From positions 98,016-162,015 of the forward strand of contig CAVVDM010000016.1 of the NCBI GenBank assembly GCA_963746885.1: a stretch of DNA of 64,000 bases. Reading direction: 5' to 3'. Origin of the DNA: DATARH01 sp963746885. Lineage in GTDB: Bacteria; Pseudomonadota; Alphaproteobacteria; ATCC43930; CGMCC-115725. How positions within the stretch are numbered: the first letter of the stretch is position 1; every line of letters begins with the position of its first letter. The translations under genes were made by a program, and so were the position numbers. Positions 57,546 to 64,000 of this stretch are shown in pieces. Below the pieces are notes generated by a model, which searched no databases, was not told the DNA's origin, and was given only the letters and a program-made list of their open reading frames with translations.

Positions 57546-57992
57546 ATGCCGATCATCGACGACAGGGTGGGCCGGCGCGGCGGCAGAGCAGGCGGCTGGC
57601 GCCGGGCGGCGTGCGGTGCGGCGGCCGTGATCGCCCTGCCGCTGTGGCTCGGCGCCTGTGCGCAGCTGATGGGAAAGCCGCCGGAAAGCGCCGCCGCGAG
57701 TCCGGCGCCGAGCGCCAAGGCGCCGATTACTGTGACGATGCCGATTACTGCGACGAAATTGCCCGCGCCGGTTGCCCTCGCGCCAAGAATGACGGGCGCG
57801 CCCCCGATACCGCCGCCGGCCGCAGCGCCACCGCCGCCGGCCGCCCAGCGGCCGGTGCCGATCGCCGCCACCGCAGCGCCGTCGTCGGCCTCCGCTCCGG
57901 CGGCCTGTCCGCCCGGCATGGTCGGCATGTGGAGCCGTGACGTAACCGGCACCCCGGTTTACATCTGCCGCCATCTACAGCCGCGGTCCTGA
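57546..57992 (+). CDS. Proline-rich putative lipoprotein
   Basis: A 148-residue protein with a basic start (RRGGRAGGWRRAACG), a hydrophobic stretch and lipobox LGAC (Cys near residue 38), so probably a lipoprotein. A repetitive Thr/Ala/Pro-rich middle (APITVTMPITATKLPAPVAL, PPPAAAPPPPAAQRP) follows, then a small C-terminal module with two Cys: CPPGMVGMWSRDVTGTPVYI and CRHL. That compact end with CP..G.W...V.....Y.C looks like a small conserved domain. Function unknown. It is convergent with recG. Confidence 0.65.
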   Translation: MPIIDDRVGRRGGRAGGWRRAACGAAAVIALPLWLGACAQLMGKPPESAAASPAPSAKAPITVTMPITATKLPAPVALAPRMTGAPPIPPPAAAPPPPAAQRPVPIAATAAPSSASAPAACPPGMVGMWSRDVTGTPVYICRHLQPRS

Positions 57993-57996
57993 CGAG

Positions 57997-60102
57997 TCAC
58001 CCGGCGCGCAGGTATTGCACCGCCTCGTCGCGGCGGAACAGATAGAGCAGGAGACGCAGCGCCTCGCCGCGGGGGCTCGTCAGGCCGGGGTCGCGCTCCA
58101 GCACGAGGCGGGCGTCGTCATGCGCGACCGCGATCAGCGCCTCGTGCCGTGCCAGATCGGCGAGCCTTAGCGTCGGCAGCCCGCTCTGCCTGGTGCCGAG
58201 CACCTCGCCGCCGCCACGCAGCCGCAGATCCTCCTCGGCGATGCGAAAGCCGTCCTCGGTCTCGCGCAGGATCGCGAGGCGCTGGCGCGCGACCTCGCCG
58301 AGCGGTGCCTGATAGAGCAGGAGACAGGTCGATGGCCGCTCGCCGCGGCCGATGCGGCCGCGGAGCTGGTGCAGTTGCGCGAGCCCGAAGCGCTCGGCGT
58401 GCTCGATCACCATGATTGTCGCGTCCGGCACGTCGATGCCGACCTCGATCACGGTTGTCGCGACCAGGAGGTCGATCCCGCTGCCGCCGTCCGAATCGGC
58501 GAACGCGGCCATCGCCCGGTCCTTCTCGGCGCTTTTCATGCGACCGTGCACCAGCCCGACCCGGCCGGGCAACAGCTCGGCGAGCGCGCGGTGACGCTCC
58601 TCGGCAGCGGCGACATCGGCGGTCTCGGATTCCTCGACCATCGGGCATACCCAGAACACCTTGGCGCCGCCGGCGAGCGCCCGCGCGATCGCGCCGGTCA
58701 CCTCGTCGGCGCGGTCGAGCGGCACCGTGCGGGTGTCGACCGGGCGGCGTCCCGGCGGCTTTTCGAGGAGGCGCGACACGTCGAGATCGCCATAGGCGGT
58801 CAGCATCAACGTGCGCGGGATCGGCGTCGCGCTCATCAGCAGCGTGTCGGCGTCATGCCCCTTGGCGGTCAGCGCGAGACGCTGCTCGACCCCGAAGCGG
58901 TGCTGCTCGTCGATGACCGCGAGCGCGAGGTCGCGGAATTCGACATCCTGCTGCAACAGCGCGTGGGTGCCGACGACGATCGGGGTCAGGCCGGAGGCGA
59001 GGCTCGCCAGCATCGAAGCGCGCGCCCGCCCTTTCTCGCGCCCGGTCAACAGGCCGATCTCGACCCCGGCGGGCGCCGCAAGCCGCGGTCAACACCTGGT
59101 GGTGCTGGCGCGCCAGCACCTCGGTCGGCGCCAGCAGGGCCGCCTGGGCGCCGCTCTCGACCGCGATCAGCATCGCGAGCAGCGCGACGACGGTCTTGCC
59201 GCTGCCGACATCGCCCTGCAGCAGCCGCATCATCTTGTGCGGCGCTTTCATGTCGCCGGCGATCTCGGCCAACGCCTGGCGCTGGCTGATGCGTCAGCGG
59301 GAAGCCGAAACCGGCCTCGACGCGCGCCTGCAAGGCGCCGGTCCCGGCCAGCACCCGGCCGCGCCGGCGCCGCCTGGTGGCGCGCACCAGCGCCACGGCG
59401 AGCTGGCTCGCCAGGATCTCGTCATAGGCGAGGCGCTCGCGCGCCGGGCTCGCGGGGTCGAGATCGGCCGCGTTGTGCGGCGCGTGCACCGCCGCGATCG
59501 CCGTGCGCCAATCCGGCCATTGGCGCCGCGCCTGCCAGGCCGGGTCGAGCCATTCTGGCAGTGCCGGGGCGCGCTCCAGTGCGGCGGCGACCGCCCGCGG
59601 CCACGACCCGCGAGGCCAGCCCGGCGGTCAGCGGGTAGACCGGTTCGATCGGCGTCACCCGCTCGGCCTCGCTCGGCGGCACGACATAGTCGGGATGCGC
59701 GATCTGCGGCAGGCCGCCATAATATTCGACGCGGCCGCTGACGATCCGCTCGGCCCCGACCGGCAGCAGCCGCTCGAGGTAGTCGCCCTTCACGTTGAAA
59801 TAGACCAGCGTCAACGTGCCGCTGCCGTCGCTGCATATGACCCGGTAGGGGCGGCGGCCGAGCCCGGGCTGGTGGCGCTCGACCGTTGCCTTGAGCGTGA
59901 CGACTGCATCGGGCCAATCGACCGGGTTGAGGGCGCCGATCGGCGGCGCGGCGCGGCGGTCGACCAGCCCCGTTGGCAGGTGCCACAGCAGATCGACGAC
60001 GAGCGGGCCGGCGGCCCGCTCGATCAAGCGCGCGAGCTGCGGCCCGATGCCGGGCAGCGCCGTCACCGGCGCAAACAGCTTGTCGAGAAGGGCGGGGCGC
60101 AT
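57997..60102 (-). CDS. recG: ATP-dependent DNA helicase RecG (three frameshifts)
   Basis: RecG remodels stalled forks and Holliday junctions. The N-terminal wedge/OB domain has ALPGIGPQLARLIERA and YFNVKGDYLERLLPVG. Helicase motifs: I LLQGDVGSGKTVVALLAM, Ia LAPTEVLARQH, II VIDEQHRFGVEQR (DEQH box), III LMSATPIPRTL, V DLLVATTVIEVGIDVPDA, VI QLHQLRGRIGRG, and the C-terminal RLRGGGEVLGTRQSGLP. Extra bases near 59604, 59293 and 59082 break the frame. ATG 60102 (MRPALLDKLFAPV) is chosen by family similarity. It is divergent from sdhE with 66 bp between. Confidence 0.92.
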
Positions 60103-60168
60103 GGCTGCTACAGATGCCTGCATTTGCCGGCTGACGCAGCCGCCCAGCATGGCTATATCCGGGGCGTC

Positions 60169-60464
60169 ATGCCAGCCCCCCGGCCAACTCCACCCATATC
60201 CACCGACATCCGCGCGCAAGCGGCTGCTGTTCCGCTCGTGGCACCGCGGCACGCGCGAGGCCGACCTGATCCTCGGCTCGTTTGCCGATGCCCATCTCGC
60301 CGGGTTCGACGACAGACGGCTCGAGCAATACGAGGCGTTGCTCGATCATGCCCGACGCCGATCTGTTCGACTGGATCGCCGGGCGGGCTGCGCCGCCGCC
60401 GGAATCCGATACCGAAGTCACCCGCCTGCTCCTCGCCTTCCGCTATTCTGCGCGCGCGACGTGA
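60169..60464 (+). CDS. sdhE: FAD assembly factor SdhE (two frameshifts)
   Basis: Small protein (about 98 residues) that helps attach FAD to succinate dehydrogenase. The hallmark RGxxE is in RSWHRGTREADLILGSFADA, followed by EQYEALLDH and PDADLFDWIAG. The frame breaks near 60175-60181, where a run of six C should be five, and near 60345. ATG 60169 gives a Pro-rich start. The stop overlaps the proposed mfd GTG (GTGA at 60461-60464). The recG/sdhE-mfd arrangement is common in alphaproteobacteria. Confidence 0.87.
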
Positions 60465-63400
60465 CGCCGCTCGCGCGATCTCGCCCGCTCCCTCGCAGAG
60501 GCCCCGCGTGCCGTCACGCTGTTCGGCGCGCCCGAGGGGCATGACGCAGCGACCATCGGCGGCCTCGTGCGCGACGGCGCCGCGGCGATCGTGGCTGCAC
60601 GTCTGCCGTGACGATGGCCGCATGGCCAGCTTTGCCGCCGCGCTCGGGTTCTTCTACCCCGGGCTCAAAATCCTGACCTTCCCGGCCTGGGATTGCCTGC
60701 CCTATGACCGCGTCTCGCCGAACGGCGAGATTGTCAGCCGCCGCATCGACACGCTGACCCGCCTTGCGGCCGGCGAAGCGCAAGCCGCTCGTCGTGCTGA
60801 CAACGGTCAACGCGCTTGGTGCAGCGCGTGCCGCCGCGCCGGCTGTTCGACGGGCGGATCCTGACCCTCGGCCCCGGCGGCCATATCCCGCTCGACCGGC
60901 TGCAGAGCTTCTTCCGCAACAACGGCTACAACCGCACCGACACGGTGCGCGAGCCCGGCGAGTTTGCGGTGCGCGGCGGCATCGTCGATCTCTACCCGGC
61001 CGGCGCGGCCCAGCCGATGCGCCTCGACTTCTTCGGCGACACGCTTGAAAGCCTGCGCAGCTTCGATCCGCTGACGCAGCGCTCGGTCGGCCCGCTCGAC
61101 CATTTCGTCTTGCGCCCGGTCAGCGAGGTCCTGCTCGACGACACCGCGATCCAGCGCTTCCGCTCACGCTACCGCGAGGCGTTCGGTGCGGTCGGCAGCG
61201 ACGACCCGCTCTATGAGGGGGTCAGCGCCGGGCGCCGCCAGGCCGGCATGGAGCACTGGCTGCCGTTCTACTACGAGACGCTGGAGACGCTGTTCGACTA
61301 TCTGCCGGGGGCGGGGGTGTCGTTCGACTACCAGGCCGGGGAAGCGCGCGCCCACCGGCTCGAACTCGATCGCCGATTTCTACGCCACCCGCAAGAGCAT
61401 GAGCGGCCCACGGAGCAATGCCGGAGGCAGCGCTGGGCGCAGCACCGCGCCGCTCTACCGCCCGGTGCCGCCGGCGCAGATGTTCCTCGACGAGGCGGAA
61501 TGGCGGGCGGCGCTCGCCGGCCGCGCCGTCGTCCAGTTGTCGCCGTTCGCCGCATCCGAGGCCGAGCGGCGATGCCTTCGATGCCGGCGCCCGGCCGGCC
61601 CACAATTTCGCCGCCGAGCGCGCCGACCCGAAGGTCAACCTGTTCGACGCGGTGCGCGACTATCTCGCCGCCGAGCAGAAATCCGGCCGGCGCGCCGTGA
61701 TCGCCGCCTACAGCGAGGGCTCGGCCGACCGGCTCGCCACGGTATTGCGCGAGCGCGGCCTCAGCGAACTGCGCCGGGTGGCCGACGGCAATGCGCTGGC
61801 CAAGCTGCCCAAAGCGGCGACCGGGCTCGCGATCCTGCCGCTCGAACAGGGCTTCGCTCACCGACGCGTTCGTATTGCTCGGCGAGCAGGACATCCTCGG
61901 CGACCGGCTGGCGCGGGTGCCGCGCCGCCGCCGCAGCGTCGACGAGTTCATCACCGAGGCGGCGAGCCTGGCCGCGGGCGACCTCGTCGTCCACGACGAG
62001 CACGGCATCGGCCGCTACGAGGGGCTGGAGACGATCGACGTCGCCGGCGCGCCGCACGATTGCCTCAAGGTGCTCTATGCCGGCGACGACCGGCTGTTTG
62101 TGCCGGTCGAGAATATCGAGGTGCTGTCGCGCTACGGCTCCGGAGGATGCCGGGGCGCAGCTCGACCGGCTGGGCGGCGTCGGCTGGCAGTCGCGCAAGG
62201 CGCGGGTCAAGCAGCGCATCCGCGAGATCGCCGGCGAGCTGATCCGCATCGCCGCCGAGCGCCAGCTGCGCCCGGGCGAAACCCTGACGCCGCCCGAGGG
62301 GCTTTACGAGGAGTTCGCGGCGCGCTTTCCCTATCCCGAGACCGAGGACCAGCTGCGCGCGATCGAGGACACGCTGACCGACATGGCCGCCGGCAAGCCG
62401 ATGGACCGCCTGATCTGCGGCGATGTCGGCTTCGGCAAGACCGAGGTGGCGTTGCGCGCCGCCTTCGTCACGGCGTTTGCCGGCGGTCAGGTCGCCGTCG
62501 TCGTGCCGACGACCCTGCTCGCGCGCCAGCATTACCGCACGTTCAGCCAGCGTTTCGCCGGACTGCCGCTCAGGGTCGCGCAACTCTCGCGCCTCGTCGC
62601 GCCGAAGGAGGCGAAGCAGATCAAGGCCGAGATCGCCGACGGGCAAGATCGAGATCGTCGTCGGCACCCACGCGCTGCTCGCCAAGGACGTGCATTTTCA
62701 GCATCTGGGGCTCGTCATCGTCGACGAGGAGCAGCATTTCGGCGTCTCGCAGAAGGAGCGGCTGAAGCAGCTCAAGGCCGACGTGCATGTGTTGACGCTG
62801 ACCGCGACGCCGATCCCGCGCACCTTGCAGCTGGCGCTGTCCGGGCGTGCGCGAGATGAGCATCATCGCGACCCCGCCGATCGACCGCCTGGCGGTGCGC
62901 ACGTTCATCACGCCCTACGATCCGGTGGTGGTGCGCGAGGCGATCCTGCGCGAGCGCGACCGCGGCGGGCAGGTGTTCTATGTCGCGCCGCGCATCGCCG
63001 ATCTCGACGAGGTGCGCGAGGAATTGCGCAAGGTCGTGCCCGAGATCCGCGTCGCGATGGCGCATGGCCGCATGGCGGCGAGCGAACTCGAAACCGTGAT
63101 GACCGCGTTCGACGAGCGCGCCTACGACCTGCTGCTGTCGACCAACATCATCGAATCGGGGCTCGACATCCCGACCGCCAACACGCTGATCATCCACCGC
63201 GCCGACATGTTCGGGCTGGCCCAGCTCTATCAGCTGCGCGGCCGCATCGGGCGCAGCAAGGTGCGCGCCTATTGCTACCTGACGCTGCCCGAGAAGAAGA
63301 GACTGGCGCCGACCGCGCAGCGCCGCCTCGAAGTCATGCAGACGCTCGACACGCTGGGCGCCGGGTTCCAGCTGGCGAGCCACGACCTCGACATCCGCGG

Positions 63401-64000
63401 CGCCGGCAATCTGCTCGGCGACGAGCAGTCCGGCCATATCCGCGAGGTCGGCATCGAGCTCTACCAGCACATGCTGGAGGAGGCGGTGGCGGCGGCCAAG
63501 ACCGCCGGCGGCGCCGATGGCGTCGGTGGCGGCGAGGCGCCCGAGGATTGGAGCCCGCAGATCACGGTCGGCACGCCGGTGCTGATCCCGGAAGCCTACG
63601 TCGCCGATCTCGGCGTGCGGCTCGGCCTCTACCGGCGCATCGCCCAGCTCGGCAATCGGCGCGAGCGCGACGCCTTCGCCGCCGAGTTGATCGACCGCTT
63701 CGGCACATTGCCGGCCGAGGTCGAGAATCTGCTGCAGATCATCGCGATCAAGCGCGACTGCCGCGAGGCCGGGGTCGAGAAGGTCGAGGCCGGGCCCAAG
63801 GGCGCGGTCGTCACGCTGCGCGGCAACCGCTTCGCCAACCCGGCGGGGCTCGTCGAGCTGATCCAGAAGAACGCCGGCACATTGCGCCTGCGCCCCGACC
63901 ACAAGCTCGTCTACCTGCGCAACTGGGAAGACCCGGCGGAGCGCCTCGCCGGGGTGGCGCGGCTGATGCAGGCCCTCGTCAAGCTCGCCCGCGCCGGCAC
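60461..64000 (+). CDS. mfd: Transcription-repair coupling factor Mfd (partial; about ten frameshifts)
   Basis: Mfd removes RNA polymerase stalled at lesions and recruits UvrA. Seen in order: UvrB-like module (FPAWDCLPYDRVSPNGEIVS, FAVRGGIVDLYP), RNA-polymerase-interacting domain (GDLVVHDEHGIGRYEGLETI), then the RecG-like motor: LICGDVGFGKTEVALRAAF (I), VPTTLLARQHY (Ia), VIVDEEQHFGVSQKE (DEEQ), TATPIPRTLQLALSG (III), TNIIESGLDIPTANTLIIHR (V) and QLYQLRGRIGRSKVRAYCY (VI), and the TRG motif HDLDIRGAGNLLGDEQSGHI. Breaks near 60472, 60598, 60778, 60812, 61368, 61572, 61857, 62150, 62643 and 62846 all fit one extra base. The C-terminus is cut by the window edge. GTG 60461 overlaps the sdhE stop. 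Confidence 0.93.

Overview
The window is GC-rich, densely packed bacterial chromosome that looks alphaproteobacterial, probably Rhodospirillales-like. The evidence is gene content: a full division and cell wall (dcw) cluster next to rnpB, FtsZ ending in the alphaproteobacterial DIPAFLRRQ peptide, a RegB/RegA redox two-component pair, glnB-glnA plus amtB and a second PII gene, and the recG / sdhE-mfd neighbourhood. No tRNA, rRNA, phage, insertion sequence or CRISPR array was seen.

Layout. 1-3120: the 5' end of aconitase (minus strand), a small conserved protein, an orphan ThDP enzyme and RNase P RNA. 3121-19998: dcw cluster mraZ-rsmH-ftsL-ftsI-murE-mraY-murD-ftsW-murG-murC-murB-ftsQ-ftsA-ftsZ, with start/stop overlaps at most junctions; four MraZ-type boxes lie upstream; murF and ddl are missing from their usual slots. 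20153-31213: lpxC, bamD, a three-gene NEW3-protein/ABC cassette, recN, ligA and two tandem TonB-like proteins. 31228-35592: cobalamin genes (sumT, cbiD, cobK, cobT) with an exported ankyrin protein inside the operon. 35594-39231: an ABC-2 exporter and regBA. 39260-44608: threonine dehydratase-like enzyme, TusA-like protein, iron alcohol dehydrogenase, Rieske ferredoxin, stand-alone AsnC/Lrp sensing domain, RhlE-type helicase, IF-1 and a cold-shock protein. 44940-49053: a two-domain methyltransferase, parE, a small protein and msrB. 49050-54816: nitrogen island on the minus strand (glnB, glnA, amtB, porin, glnK) with sigma-54-type sites. 54920-64000: aminotransferase, tam-like methyltransferase, receiver protein, lipoprotein, recG, sdhE and the 5' part of mfd.

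Sequence quality matters for reading this annotation. About 60 single-base frameshifts interrupt otherwise well-conserved genes, including essential ones (murE, mraY, ftsI, ftsZ, glnA). Roughly nine in ten are explained by one EXTRA base, and they cluster (dcw region, 31-40 kb, 48-64 kb), while 20-31 kb and 40-48 kb are clean. I read these as uncorrected assembly errors and annotate each gene across its breaks.

Functionally the window is mostly core housekeeping. I do not see an unmistakable new system. The best leads are the tandem TonB-like pair with cytoplasmic extensions, the NEW3/ABC cassette inserted between bamD and recN, the ankyrin protein coupled to cobalamin genes, the porin between amtB and glnK, and the absence of both D-Ala-D-Ala genes from the dcw cluster.
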